Part shown: piece by piece, positions 1 to 8,931 of the stretch
Layout of the letters: every line of letters starts with the position of its first letter
How positions within the stretch are numbered: position 1 is the first letter of the stretch
Assembly (NCBI RefSeq): GCF_002918555.1
Contig: NZ_PQMB01000004.1
Span: forward strand, 362,542-426,541
Direction of reading: 5' to 3'
Length of the DNA: 64,000 nt
From: Citrobacter amalonaticus
GTDB taxonomy: Bacteria > Pseudomonadota > Gammaproteobacteria > Enterobacterales > Enterobacteriaceae
Position numbers and translations under genes: made by a program
The notes under the pieces: generated by a model
What the model was told of the DNA's origin: nothing
Seen by the model: only the letters and a program-made list of their open reading frames with translations
Database searches by the model: none

Positions 1-2
1 AG

Positions 3-482
3 TTCTCCCTGCCGGAAGACGTTACGGTGGCCTCCTGCACGCCCGCGCTTGACTGCCGCGAGCACAACGAGGCCGAACTGTGGATGGAACTGTTGACGCC
101 AGAACCGGGCACACGGACGCTGCTGCGCTATCAGCATCCGGCCTGGGGTCAGTATGCCGCCGCCACCGAAGCAGACTACGGCAAAGGACGGGCGCTTTAC
201 GTCGGCTTCCTGCCGGGCAAGGCATTGATTAACCAGCTGTTCGGTGCGCTGACCAGCGATCTGCATTTACATTCGCGCAGCTCTGCCTGCCGCTTCCCGC
301 TGGTCGCCAGAACGATGCGCAACCGCGACGGCAAGCGCATCCACTTTCTGTTTAACTACAGCGACAATCGTCAGGAGATTGTCGCGCAGGCCAGCGGCAC
401 CGAGCTGCTCAGCGGTAAAACGGTAACGTGCGGCGAGCCATTGTGTCTCAATGGCTGGGGCTTTAGTATCATCGAAAGTTAA
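3..482 (+). CDS. GH42 beta-galactosidase, C-terminal part (5' end outside window)
   Basis: The reading frame is open from the left edge and ends in TAA, giving the last 159 residues of a larger protein. The segment resembles the C-terminal portion of glycoside hydrolase family 42 beta-galactosidases: the end of the trimerisation domain (alternating strands around AAATEADYGKGRALYVG) followed by the small beta-sandwich C-terminal domain that begins near the RNRDGKRIHFLFNYS stretch. Family members hydrolyse beta-galactosides in the cytoplasm. The catalytic glutamates would lie in the part not shown, so activity cannot be judged. The AraC-type regulator starts 21 bases downstream on the same strand and probably controls this gene. 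The GTG near the left end is internal, not the start. Confidence 0.72.
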   Translation, partial: FSLPEDVTVASCTPALDCREHNEAELWMELLTPEPGTRTLLRYQHPAWGQYAAATEADYGKGRALYVGFLPGKALINQLFGALTSDLHLHSRSSACRFPLVARTMRNRDGKRIHFLFNYSDNRQEIVAQASGTELLSGKTVTCGEPLCLNGWGFSIIES

Positions 483-503
483 CGGCATCCGGGCGGAGGA
501 GAT

Positions 504-1376
504 ATGGAGTTAGATATCAATGAGCTTTTACATTTCTCGCCGTTGATAAAAACCTTCACCTTTAACGCCTGGGTGGTTGCCGGTTTTACGCCGATTACCC
601 GCGGCTCAAAGCTCGACTATTACATCAATCGCCCGCAGGGGATGAAGGGCTATATCATCAACCTGACCCTGCGGGGCCAGGCGAGAGCCAGGGCAGGCGA
701 AGGATCGTTGTTGTCTGGCGAAAACGAGCTGCTGCTGTTCCCTCCCGGCGTGCCGCACCACTACGGGCGCGACGAGCACAGCGATCACTGGGATCATCTG
801 TGGATCTACTTTATTCCGCGACCCTACTGGATCGACTGGCTGAAGTGGGATCACACCACCCACGGTATCGGCAAAACCACGGTGCACGATCCGCAGCAAC
901 TGCGGGTGCTGCGCGATCTGTTTTACGAGGTCATCCGCTACCATAACGATACGGCACCCCTCGCTGAGGCGCTGTCGATGAACGCGCTGGAGCGGCTGAT
1001 CCTGAGCTGCTTCCAGCTCCAGCCTGTCAGCAACCGCCATGCCCACGACCCGCGCATTAATGCCGTCTGCGACTACCTGAATGAACATATCGCTCAGGAG
1101 ATGAAAGTTGAGACGCTGGCGGCAATGGTTTTCCTGTCCCCCTCACGTCTGGCGCACCTGTTTAAGAACGAGCTGGGTCAAACCATCTATGCCTGGCGCG
1201 AAATGCAGCGGATTAATCGGGCCAGGTGGCTGGTACAGACCACAACGCTACCGTTGAACAAGGTGGCGCTGTCGGTCGGCTACAGCGACCCGGTCTACTT
1301 CACAAAGGTGTTTCGCAAACATAACGGCATTCCGCCAGGGGAGTACCGCAAGCGCTATGCGGCGATGAAGGAATGA
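504..1376 (+). CDS. AraC-family transcriptional regulator (sugar-type)
   Basis: This 290-residue protein has the two-part layout of AraC-type sugar regulators. Residues about 20-165 form a cupin-like sensing domain (the stretch LLLFPPGVPHHYGRDE is typical). Residues about 185-285 hold two helix-turn-helix units, the first around ETLAAMVFLSPSRLAHLFK and the second around NKVALSVGYSDPVYFTKVF, followed by the usual PPGEYRKRY ending. The start is preceded by a GGAGGAG Shine-Dalgarno sequence. It lies directly behind a GH42 beta-galactosidase gene on the same strand, so control of beta-galactoside or galactan use by an arabinose- or galactoside-type ligand is a reasonable inference. The real ligand cannot be read from the sequence. 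Confidence 0.88.
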   Translation: MELDINELLHFSPLIKTFTFNAWVVAGFTPITRGSKLDYYINRPQGMKGYIINLTLRGQARARAGEGSLLSGENELLLFPPGVPHHYGRDEHSDHWDHLWIYFIPRPYWIDWLKWDHTTHGIGKTTVHDPQQLRVLRDLFYEVIRYHNDTAPLAEALSMNALERLILSCFQLQPVSNRHAHDPRINAVCDYLNEHIAQEMKVETLAAMVFLSPSRLAHLFKNELGQTIYAWREMQRINRARWLVQTTTLPLNKVALSVGYSDPVYFTKVFRKHNGIPPGEYRKRYAAMKE

Positions 1377-1675
1377 CGGCTCCCCGCAGCAGTAAACAGC
1401 GAACCAGTCCACATTGAAAATAAAAAAGAAAAACAGTGGAATGAAAACAAGCCCACCGACGGTGGATAAATTATTTTCCTGCAAAAGTCATTTTTTCATC
1501 AAAATTTGTCGAAGGATATAATACTTTCTCACCGATAAGTTTTAACTTATTAAATCAAAGTTCGGTGGGAGGCAATGGAAACACCATCAAAATTATTATG
1601 CAGGCTCAGGGCGTATCGGCTATCGTCGGGAATAACGTTTTCCATAAATATATTGCCGAAAGCCATCGTAACCCT

Positions 1676-2119
1676 TTATTTGCTAAGAAAATTAAACTTC
1701 AGAGCCTTACCTGTTTTTTCTGACAATTGACATTCGTAATCAAAAGGTGTCCAGCTATTTCCGGAGCGATACTGACCATTACCGGTGAGTCGGGTTGATG
1801 AGATGAGGCGCTGCTTATTGGTTTTCCCCTGGTCCATAATGACTTTATCAACCTTCGGAAAAAGAGACTTAACGTATTTTTGTGCCAAAGGTCTGCAGAT
1901 AAACTCGGCCACCCGCTGGGCTTCTGTCCAGTTGCTATTGACATAATTCTGGTCGTCCAGATTACGGAGTTCTGTTTTAATCAGGCTATGCAAATAACTG
2001 GACTGAGCCGGATTCAAAACATGTTCATCGGCGCAGGCAGAACCCACAGCGCAGCTCCAGACTGCGGCAAAGATTAAAAATTTCTTTATACTCCGGGAAA
2101 TATTCAGTACGTTTTTCAT
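1676..2119 (-). CDS. small secreted protein, DUF930-like
   Basis: I chose the ATG at 2119 because AAGG lies seven bases upstream and a clean signal peptide follows (basic start, hydrophobic core, cleavage after the SACA at about residue 31). An ORF extension upstream lacks these signs. The mature part of about 115 residues has one cysteine in FICRPLAQKYV and one in the C-terminal GNGQYRSGNSWTPFDYEC stretch, which suggests one disulfide in the periplasm. The pattern resembles the DUF930 family as I recall it, without known function. A second protein in this window, at 27857-28246, shares the C-terminal pattern (GQY, W, F, C, TG, F). No operon partner is visible. Confidence 0.6.
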   Translation of the reverse strand: MKNVLNISRSIKKFLIFAAVWSCAVGSACADEHVLNPAQSSYLHSLIKTELRNLDDQNYVNSNWTEAQRVAEFICRPLAQKYVKSLFPKVDKVIMDQGKTNKQRLISSTRLTGNGQYRSGNSWTPFDYECQLSEKTGKALKFNFLSK

Positions 2120-2290
2120 ATAGATGCCTTTTAAAGATGAGCTAACTACCGAAGATATAAACGCCAGGATGGGAATAACTCTGCTCTGCATCAAAATTTT
2201 ATACCATTTGTTTGCGCCCCTCCCCCGGAGACTGACCGTCGCTGCCACGTGTAAGATTAAGATGACCGCCGCAGGTATGTATATTGACTG

Positions 2291-2494
2291 TCACTCATGG
2301 TGGAACAGCAGCAACCAGACCCAGAACAGAAACCAGAACAAGAGTGAAAGAAAAGGATGATGCGTTGTTGATTCATGCCATAAATGACAGATAACATCCA
2401 GAATATCAGCCATATCAGAAAGCCTCCTTTCCTTGTACCTCTGAAAATCATCCTTTGTCTTTAGTGCCGTTCGTATGTCACGCTGAACCTGCAT
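2291..2494 (-). CDS. possible small single-pass membrane protein
   Basis: A 67-residue reading frame has a charged N-terminal half (about residues 1-45) and one strongly hydrophobic segment near the C terminus (FLSLLFWFLFWVWLLLF). This amphipathic layout is that of many real small membrane proteins. Against it, AAGGA sits almost directly against the ATG, which is too close for a normal ribosome binding site, and the reading frame overlaps another open frame on the same strand. I do not recognise the family. Treat as tentative. Confidence 0.25.
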   Translation of the reverse strand: MQVQRDIRTALKTKDDFQRYKERRLSDMADILDVICHLWHESTTHHPFLSLLFWFLFWVWLLLFHHE

Positions 2495-2995
2495 TCCTTA
2501 TGACGATTTCAACGACAGAACGGAGATGTCAAGTGTCTCCGCCCCTCTCCATTAGAGATATGCACCAATATTGCAACAATTGATAGCTTATTTACCTATG
2601 TTTGATTATTTTAATGGAATTAAAATCTGAATTAGTCCCATTCACTCTCCAGGAATATTGTATATAATGTTACTCAATTCACTGTTATTACAGATTATTC
2701 CTTCAAATTCCCGATTAATTCCTGGCGCTTTTTTTCTCTGTACCGACCCCCTATCATCAACAGCCCAGAATAATATTAGCTTTCCGTGGTAATTCGCAGT
2801 CTGTTGTCAAAAATTACAGTCAGCTCATTACTTTCAGGAATCTTTACAATCTTATTAGTCCATTTCTGAAACCCCGGTTTCAGATCAAAAAAACAGGTTA
2901 GTTACGTGATATTTTTATCGCACAGCTTACCGGCAGGAGCCGGGGATAACCTACAGGTCAGACTGCCTGTGGGTGAAACACAGGGATGCGAATAC
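2495..2995. other. AT-rich intergenic region before the fimbrial-regulator block
   Basis: About 500 bases with no credible gene. The stretch is AT-rich in its middle and leads into the LuxR-like regulator gene, so it should contain that gene's promoter. I could not pick a convincing -35/-10 pair. A GTG at 2906 extends the regulator frame by 30 codons but has no ribosome binding site. Confidence 0.5.
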
Positions 2996-3646
2996 ATGAA
3001 TGATTGCCGGACAGTGCAGGTAATGGCCTGTTGTGAATATTTCACCACAGGTATGCGTCACCTTTTTAGTGACGATAACATTACAATACATTTTATTAAA
3101 CATATTGAAGATGTTGTTATTACAGATGACGCCCCGCTGGTTATTCTGCTGGTACTGGATTTGTCCGGTACTGAAGCCCTCAGTAATTTCAAAACTGCTG
3201 TGGATTTTTTAAATCAGATAAACGGGCGGAAACGTATTGGTGTACTGGTCAGCCGGTATAATGCTTACCTGACCTGGTATATTTCGCGTAAGTTTCGTGG
3301 CCATGTGACTTTTTTTAACTCTCATAATCTTCAAAGCGGTCTCTTCCGGCGTAATTTTCTGTCCTGGCTGGACGGTAAAACCTGGCGTCCCATGCGTGTG
3401 GTGGCCCGCTACCGGGACAACCGGTATGGTTTTTCCCTGAAGGAATGGGTGTCGCTGGTTATTCCCCTGAGCGGAGAAACTGTTCAGGAAATGTCTGCCT
3501 GCATGGGCATCTCTGAACAGACGCTATATCAGATAAGACAGAACGCCCTGAAGAAAATAGGAATAAATTCATGGCGGAAGTTCTGTGATTTATATCTTAG
3601 CGGACAGATTAAAACAGAGAATGACACGATTATCCGTCGGTACTGA
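2996..3646 (+). CDS. LuxR-type HTH regulator, FimW/FimY-like
   Basis: With the ATG at 2996 (AGGGA nine bases upstream) the product has 216 residues. The N-terminal two thirds look like a degenerate receiver-like domain (TVQVMACCEYFTTGMRHLF, then LVILLVLDLSG), without a clear phosphoacceptor aspartate. The C-terminal 65 residues form a GerE/LuxR helix-turn-helix: LVIPLSGETVQEMSACMGIS followed by EQTLYQIRQNALKKIGI. Salmonella fimbrial regulators FimY and FimW have this build, and the next gene encodes an EAL protein as in the Salmonella fim cluster (STM0551 beside fimY and fimW). It may therefore control the fimbrial operon located 10 kb away. A GTG at 2906 is a possible but less likely start. 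The exact orthologue is not certain. Confidence 0.75.
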   Translation: MNDCRTVQVMACCEYFTTGMRHLFSDDNITIHFIKHIEDVVITDDAPLVILLVLDLSGTEALSNFKTAVDFLNQINGRKRIGVLVSRYNAYLTWYISRKFRGHVTFFNSHNLQSGLFRRNFLSWLDGKTWRPMRVVARYRDNRYGFSLKEWVSLVIPLSGETVQEMSACMGISEQTLYQIRQNALKKIGINSWRKFCDLYLSGQIKTENDTIIRRY

Positions 3647-3702
3647 TGTTATTTAATTTCGACAGTAAATAAGCTCATATATTTTAATATGCAGGGGGCG
3701 GC

Positions 3703-4509
3703 ATGCACTTTTCAGAAATTCGTCTGCAGCAGGCTTTTGCTCAATGTGAATTTATCCCATTTTATCAACCAGTTATTCATGCCGACACCGGAAAGGTCGC
3801 CGGATGTGAAGTTCTGGCCCGCTGGCTTAATCCGGAAAAAGGGTTACTGGAAGCGGGCACCTTTATTCACAGTATTGAAACAACCGGCCTGTCGGAATTA
3901 CTGACCCGGACTCTGGCCAATAAGGTTATTCCGGATATTTACGATTTGCACAACGGCAGAACCGGTCATTTCATGCTGACGATGAATATTAGCCTGAGCC
4001 AGATTATGGCCCCCGGTTTCCGGGCTTATCTTGTCACGCTGAATAACCAGCTACGGCAGACGGGTGTGATACCCGTTTTTGAAATCACTGAACGTGAAGA
4101 TATTCGCGATTTTACCGGTGCCGCCGACGTTCTGGCCGGACTGACCGGGGACGGGCTGTGTTTTGCCGTGGATGACTATGGTACCGGATATGCCGGTGAA
4201 ACGCTGTTGGCTGTCTCCCGGGCCGCCTTTATCAAGCTCGGCTGTCAGGTTGCAGCGGATTTAACCGATCCTGTCACCCAGGCGTTTGTGACGGACACGG
4301 TCAGGCTGGCCCGCAGCTCGGGTGCCAGGGTGATTGCCGAAGGGGTAGAAACCGCAGAGCAGGCAAAGCAGCTACAGGACTGCGGGGTTGACTACCTGCA
4401 GGGTTTTTTATACGGCGCGGCCATGCCATTTGGTCTCTTTCATTATCGTCTGGGAGCCATGTCGCCCCGGCGTTCAGTTTATTTTTCAGAACAGGGAGAA
4501 CCCCTATGA
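3703..4509 (+). CDS. EAL-domain cyclic-di-GMP phosphodiesterase
   Basis: This 268-residue protein is a stand-alone EAL domain without a sensory or membrane part. Key elements are visible in order: EVLARW (variant of the EAL signature, glutamate kept), MNIS, FEITERE, DDYGTGY (variant of DDFGTG), FIKLG, IAEGVET and YLQGFLYG. All metal-binding and catalytic acidic residues appear present, so hydrolysis of cyclic-di-GMP to pGpG in the cytoplasm is plausible. A purine-rich GGGGGCGGC precedes the ATG. It lies 56 bases behind the LuxR-like gene and overlaps the following CaiF/GrlA-type gene by ATGA, so the three form an operon. In Salmonella a comparable EAL protein (STM0551) sits between fimY and fimW and lowers type 1 fimbriation; a similar task is an inference. 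Confidence 0.85.
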   Translation: MHFSEIRLQQAFAQCEFIPFYQPVIHADTGKVAGCEVLARWLNPEKGLLEAGTFIHSIETTGLSELLTRTLANKVIPDIYDLHNGRTGHFMLTMNISLSQIMAPGFRAYLVTLNNQLRQTGVIPVFEITEREDIRDFTGAADVLAGLTGDGLCFAVDDYGTGYAGETLLAVSRAAFIKLGCQVAADLTDPVTQAFVTDTVRLARSSGARVIAEGVETAEQAKQLQDCGVDYLQGFLYGAAMPFGLFHYRLGAMSPRRSVYFSEQGEPL

Positions 4510-5000
4510 ATACATTGCAGACTGTCGGCACGGTACGTGGCGGACAAAGTAACCACGGCGATTTTTATATGCCAGCGGAAATCCGCCATCTGGGCGGGAT
4601 GCCGCTGTACCGGGCGGTGGCCTGGTGGGGGCTGTTGACGGGGAAGGCATTCAGCCGTGAGCAGGTCTGTCAGGCTTTCCGGGTGGACCAGCGCCGGGCC
4701 AGCGGCGTCCTTAATTATCTCTGTCACCGCTATCACCACGACGATATCACATTTGAGAGCTACAGCCGGCACCTGCCGGGCGGACACCGTCAACTGACGA
4801 TACGCATTCTGGCGGTGAAGGAGTCGGCTAAACGCCCGGCGTCACCGACGCCGTCGACGCCGCGACGCCGGTCGATACCGACCGGGGATAACGCAGACCG
4901 GCTGATGGCACGCTGGCTTCTGTCCCGCCCCTCCGGCAATGATGAGGCGCGGCTGGCCGCGTGGAAAGCCGCCTGTCCGGTACCGGAAGACGCACTCTGA
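4506..5000 (+). CDS. CaiF/GrlA-family transcriptional regulator
   Basis: The 164-residue product matches the CaiF/GrlA family, whose members include the carnitine regulator CaiF and the LEE activator GrlA. The conserved core runs from FYMPAEIRHLGGMPLY through VAWWGLLTGKAFSREQVCQA to the helix-turn-helix RVDQRRASGVLNYLCHR, followed by a small beta unit (LPGGHRQLTIRIL). The C-terminal 60 residues are rich in proline, serine and arginine and look disordered. The start codon overlaps the stop of the EAL gene (ATGA), showing translational coupling. A second family member lies at 11452-11967. GrlA-type proteins activate virulence or adhesion genes; here the nearby fimbrial or wza operons are the likely targets, by inference only. 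Confidence 0.82.
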   Translation: MNTLQTVGTVRGGQSNHGDFYMPAEIRHLGGMPLYRAVAWWGLLTGKAFSREQVCQAFRVDQRRASGVLNYLCHRYHHDDITFESYSRHLPGGHRQLTIRILAVKESAKRPASPTPSTPRRRSIPTGDNADRLMARWLLSRPSGNDEARLAAWKAACPVPEDAL

Positions 5001-5144
5001 GATCCGTTCAGCATCAGTCCCCCTGCAGCCCGGACGACACGCCCCTCTCCTGACATGCCATTGCGGTCGGGGCCATTCTGTTAACCAGTAATACGCGGGA
5101 GTCTGAGCGGGTAGCGGAGATCCCCCGGCGTTTTATCTCTGCAC

Positions 5145-5170
5145 GACCACCCACTTCTGCGGAGGTGGTC
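5145..5170. terminator. inverted repeat between convergent genes, possible terminator
   Basis: GACCACC at 5145-5151 pairs with GGTGGTC at 5164-5170 around a 12-base loop, between the ends of two convergent operons. No T-run follows on either strand, so an intrinsic terminator function is weakly supported. Confidence 0.3.
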
Positions 5171-5198
5171 AGCAACCGGTATCTGCGTCAGAAGCGCC

Positions 5199-7328
5199 CT
5201 AATCTTTCAGATGCGAGTAATCATACTGACCATGACCATAACGATAATAGTCTCCGGCTCTTCTCTTCACTGCATTCAGAATACACCCTTTCACCATCAC
5301 GCCACTTTGTTCCAGTCGTTTCAGGCTGCCAGTGATATCCTGAACAGTATCAACACCATACCGGACGACCATCATAACCGTTCCCGCATACCGGCCGATA
5401 ATTGCAGCATCCGTGACCGCCAGAACAGGAGGTGTATCAACGATAATCAGATCATACTGAGAAGATGCCTCTGTCAGTAAAGCCGCCAGACGTGGATGTA
5501 AAAGCAGTTCCGTCGGGTTAGAAGGAACGGGACCACGACCGATATAATCAAACCCGTACTCCGGCAAAGACACTCTGGCCTGTGCAAGACACGCTCTCCC
5601 GGCAAGAATATCTGATAACCCTGGGCTTTCAGTGCCGCCAAACAACCGGTGCGCATATCCTTTGCGCAAATCCGCATCAATAAAAAGCACTTTTTTCTCT
5701 GTCAGAGCAACGATGTGCGACAGATTACTGCTGATGAACGTCTTACCCGCCCCCGGACTGGCGCCTGAAATCATCAGCACATGATTGTGCGCATCCATCA
5801 TGGCAAAATAGATATTGGTTCGCAGACTGCGTATCGCTTCAACGGCCAGATCGGCAGGCATCAGGGTGGTTAACAGCCCTTCCACAGGAGCCTTATTTTT
5901 TCTGGAATGCGTTACCATCGTCAAAGACAGAGGCACGCTGGCGCATACGTTAATTCCCTCTCTTTCAAGCGCTTCGGTCGATTCGATCCCGCGACGAAAT
6001 GCCACAAACATCAGAATTAACCCACCTGAAAAAATCATACCTGTCATTGCGCCGATAATAACGATAAGCAGCTTTTTCGGACTGACGGGAACCGCCTGCG
6101 TCACAGCCTCGTCAATAATCCTGACATTGCCGATAGCCCCCGCTCTGGATATATTCAGCTCTTGCTGTCGATTCAGCAACTGCTGGTAGACCAGCCGTTC
6201 AGACTCTACCTTTCGGCTAAGTCCCAATACCGTCTGCTGAGTGACAGGCATAACGCTAATACGCCCATTCAGTCTGCTTTTTTCTTGCTGTAATGCATTT
6301 TGCTTTTCCAGGAGCGCACGATAAACAGGATGTTCCTTATGATAAAGACGGGAAATTTCCGCTTCGCGGAACGTCAGTTCATTGAGCTGTTTATCCACAT
6401 CCACAATCTGCTCAAGAATGGATTTCGTTTCCAGGGAGAGATCGACTGAATTATTTTGTTGCCGGTAAGCACTTAACCTGTCTTCGGCTTCGTCCAGCTC
6501 GGCCCTCAGAACGGGTAACTGTCGCTTCAGAAATAGCAGACTGTTCTCATCCCGCGCAGACTGCCGTTCAACATTCTGCTTCAGATAATAATGGCTGATA
6601 CTGTCAAGAACGCCTGAAATCTGTGACGGATTTTCTCCTGTAAGAGAGAGACTTAGCATCCCTGTATTTTTCCCTGTTTCAGTAATACTGAAATGCTGTT
6701 GTAATGCGGCAATGGCAGCCAGATGCGTAACCCGTGATATAACAAAACGAGAACCTTTCCACGCATCGATTTGACGAATAAGCAAAGACACGCCATGCCC
6801 CTCAAGAGGCTTACCAGCAGAACCCTCGAGTATGAAACCGTCACCCGCAATCTGATAATGCGTGTTGTCCAGCACGGTCAATATCAGATGCATATTATCT
6901 TTGGATAATGAAAGATATGAAAAATCGATTACCCCGGATGCACTCCCTGTCAGCCGTGATAGTGTTATACGCATTTTTGTAAACCAGTCCGGAACAACCC
7001 GGTTCTGTAAGTTCAGGTCGTCAACCGCTTTACCCAGAATCATCCTCGATTTTAAAAGCGCAATTTCCGATGCGGGCGATGGCTGATGATCATTCAGAAC
7101 CTCTTTCAGACCACTGAACAGGGCATTCTCCTGCTTCTGCTCAACCTGTATTAAGGCATCGGCCCGATAAATCGGTGTAGAGAACAATAAATATAAAACA
7201 GCAAATCCTAAAAAAAGGATGGTGCCGGAAAGGAACAGCTTCCAGTAGCGAACCAGCTCAGCAAACAAAGAGAGCAGGTCTATTGTTTCAGGTTCTGTCA
7301 CCGCTGATGATGGAGTGATTAAAGACAT
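5199..7328 (-). CDS. wzc: Wzc-type polysaccharide co-polymerase / BY-kinase
   Basis: I chose the ATG at 7328 because GGAGG lies five bases upstream; an ATG at 7340 would overlap that site. The 709-residue product has a Wzz-type periplasmic region bounded by membrane segments at about residues 29-51 and 420-444, then a cytoplasmic bacterial tyrosine kinase: Walker A GASPGAGKT (522-530), Walker A' VLFIDADLRK (547-556), Walker B LIIVDTPP (627-634). The C terminus has five tyrosines (about 694, 695, 697, 702, 704) for autophosphorylation. Such proteins drive polymerisation and export of capsule or colanic-type polysaccharide together with Wza and are dephosphorylated by Wzb. The gene overlaps wzb by ten bases. 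No glycosyltransferase or Wzx/Wzy gene follows, as in the etp-etk type of locus, so the polymer served is unknown. Confidence 0.93.
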   Translation of the reverse strand: MSLITPSSAVTEPETIDLLSLFAELVRYWKLFLSGTILFLGFAVLYLLFSTPIYRADALIQVEQKQENALFSGLKEVLNDHQPSPASEIALLKSRMILGKAVDDLNLQNRVVPDWFTKMRITLSRLTGSASGVIDFSYLSLSKDNMHLILTVLDNTHYQIAGDGFILEGSAGKPLEGHGVSLLIRQIDAWKGSRFVISRVTHLAAIAALQQHFSITETGKNTGMLSLSLTGENPSQISGVLDSISHYYLKQNVERQSARDENSLLFLKRQLPVLRAELDEAEDRLSAYRQQNNSVDLSLETKSILEQIVDVDKQLNELTFREAEISRLYHKEHPVYRALLEKQNALQQEKSRLNGRISVMPVTQQTVLGLSRKVESERLVYQQLLNRQQELNISRAGAIGNVRIIDEAVTQAVPVSPKKLLIVIIGAMTGMIFSGGLILMFVAFRRGIESTEALEREGINVCASVPLSLTMVTHSRKNKAPVEGLLTTLMPADLAVEAIRSLRTNIYFAMMDAHNHVLMISGASPGAGKTFISSNLSHIVALTEKKVLFIDADLRKGYAHRLFGGTESPGLSDILAGRACLAQARVSLPEYGFDYIGRGPVPSNPTELLLHPRLAALLTEASSQYDLIIVDTPPVLAVTDAAIIGRYAGTVMMVVRYGVDTVQDITGSLKRLEQSGVMVKGCILNAVKRRAGDYYRYGHGQYDYSHLKD

Positions 7329-7780
7329 CCATTCCTCCACGATAATGTTGAGTTTAATTTATTCGCCCACTGCTGGCTGGCTTGCGCAATGAGCTGATAT
7401 ACAGCCTCAAAGACAGCATCATCATAACCAATGGGGTCGGGGATATTCTGTTGAGCAATCCAGTGGCCAAACAAAAACGTTTTTCCCCGGACATACGGTG
7501 CCATACTTAAAATGTGGAATATATGTGTTTTCTCCATCGCCAGAATAAGATCGTACTGATTTAATTTATCTTCCGTCAGCGGTGTTCCTGTATGTCCTGC
7601 CAGCGACAATCCATACCGGGCTGCCACTTCTTTCATCTGGTAACTGGCCGCCAGCCCTGTACAGGCTCGGGTTCCTGCTGAGTCTATTTTCTTTTTTGGG
7701 AAAAGATGACGTAAATAGCGCTCTCCCACAGGAGAGCGACAAATATTTCCTGTGCACACTATCAGAACAGAATCAAACAT
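7319..7780 (-). CDS. wzb: Wzb-type low-molecular-weight protein tyrosine phosphatase
   Basis: The 153-residue protein is a typical low-molecular-weight tyrosine phosphatase. The phosphate-binding loop CTGNICRS occupies residues 9-16 with nucleophile Cys9 and Arg15, and the general-acid aspartate is in DPIG (Asp115). In the cytoplasm it should remove phosphate from the tyrosine tail of the Wzc-type kinase encoded directly downstream with overlapping ends. It starts two bases after the end of wza, so wza-wzb-wzc is one transcription unit. Family alternatives are Etp of the group 4 capsule locus; sequence inspection alone does not separate Wzb from Etp. Confidence 0.92.
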   Translation of the reverse strand: MFDSVLIVCTGNICRSPVGERYLRHLFPKKKIDSAGTRACTGLAASYQMKEVAARYGLSLAGHTGTPLTEDKLNQYDLILAMEKTHIFHILSMAPYVRGKTFLFGHWIAQQNIPDPIGYDDAVFEAVYQLIAQASQQWANKLNSTLSWRNGCL

Positions 7781-7782
7781 AA

Positions 7783-8931
7783 TTAATTCCAGTTTCTGAC
7801 TAAATGGAAAGATTCTGCCATATTATGAATGCCAGAGATCGTCGGAATAAGTTGTGAAATCACCCGATTCCATTGTGACACCGGAGCACTGGTAACAAAA
7901 ACAATGTCATAGGGACGGAGTTCAAATTCGGTCCCCAGTACCATCGCCGCTGCCTCCTGGGCATCCAGCCTGTATATATTTGCAATTTTTCCTTTTTTAT
8001 CATTTTTCAATGAACGAATAACAAATATCCCCGTAGCATCTCCGGTAGACTGAGAAATTCCTCCCGAATCGCCTAACGCTTCAGCCAGTGTCATACCACT
8101 ACGATCCATCTTAAGGGTACTTTGCTTCTCAACCTCGCCCATCACAAAGATTTTAAGGTTATCATTGCGGGGAACAAAAAGAATATCACCGGAAGACAGT
8201 AGCTGGTTTTGTGTCAGGTCGCCATTCTGGAATAAAGCGTATAATGAAATTCGGGTCTCTTTTCCATGGTGAGTTAAAATAACATTATGCCAGTCAGCAT
8301 CATGCGCAAGGCCACCGGCAGCATTAATCGCATCGATCACGGTTAAAGGAATATTGGTCACTTGCTGTTGACCTGATTTCATGACTTCTCCGGTGACATA
8401 GATTTTTTGCGAGCGAAATGCGGCAACGCTGACATCAACCTGAGGACTTTCAATGTAAGTTGACAGGCGTGAGATAATAACATCACGTATTTCTGACAAT
8501 GTTTTCCCGGCTACAGCTATTTTCCCAATATACGGATAAAAGATTGTGCCATCCGAACCCACCCAGTTCCCGGAATCACTTGCACTACGATACTCACCCG
8601 CCGGAGTTGTCAGTTCAGGATGATCCCAGACCGTAATCATCAGAACATCACCAGGCGCTGTTCTGTACTGATAGTTTTTTAGCTGAATATCCAGTTGTGG
8701 ATTACTTCGTGCAACAGCAGGAGGGGGCCGGAGTTTTTGCGTTAACTCCGGCGTAATTTCATACATATTTACGACCGAATCCAGATCATATTTATTATCT
8801 GTCATCTGTGTTGTTTTTTCGGATGAAAATTTTAAATGCTGCCCAGGTAGTAATGCACATCCATTTAACATGCTCACGGCAAAAAGAAGAAAAAAATTTA
8901 TGACATATCTGTCATATGCTCTTAACAACAT
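7783..8931 (-). CDS. wza: Wza-type outer-membrane polysaccharide export lipoprotein
   Basis: This 382-residue protein has a lipoprotein signal with lipobox MLNGC (Cys25), a polysaccharide export domain (about residues 90-175, including [18 protein letters not shown]), two SLBB-type repeats (from [17 protein letters not shown] and [15 protein letters not shown]) and a C-terminal amphipathic helix ([19 protein letters not shown]) of the kind that forms the outer-membrane pore in Wza. It would assemble as an octamer and pass the polymer across the outer membrane. It is the first gene of wza-wzb-wzc. A possible AAGGA Shine-Dalgarno site lies about ten bases before the ATG. I found no JUMPstart/ops element upstream, unlike many capsule operons. 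Confidence 0.93.
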   Translation of the reverse strand: MLLRAYDRYVINFFLLFAVSMLNGCALLPGQHLKFSSEKTTQMTDNKYDLDSVVNMYEITPELTQKLRPPPAVARSNPQLDIQLKNYQYRTAPGDVLMITVWDHPELTTPAGEYRSASDSGNWVGSDGTIFYPYIGKIAVAGKTLSEIRDVIISRLSTYIESPQVDVSVAAFRSQKIYVTGEVMKSGQQQVTNIPLTVIDAINAAGGLAHDADWHNVILTHHGKETRISLYALFQNGDLTQNQLLSSGDILFVPRNDNLKIFVMGEVEKQSTLKMDRSGMTLAEALGDSGGISQSTGDATGIFVIRSLKNDKKGKIANIYRLDAQEAAAMVLGTEFELRPYDIVFVTSAPVSQWNRVISQLIPTISGIHNMAESFHLVRNWN

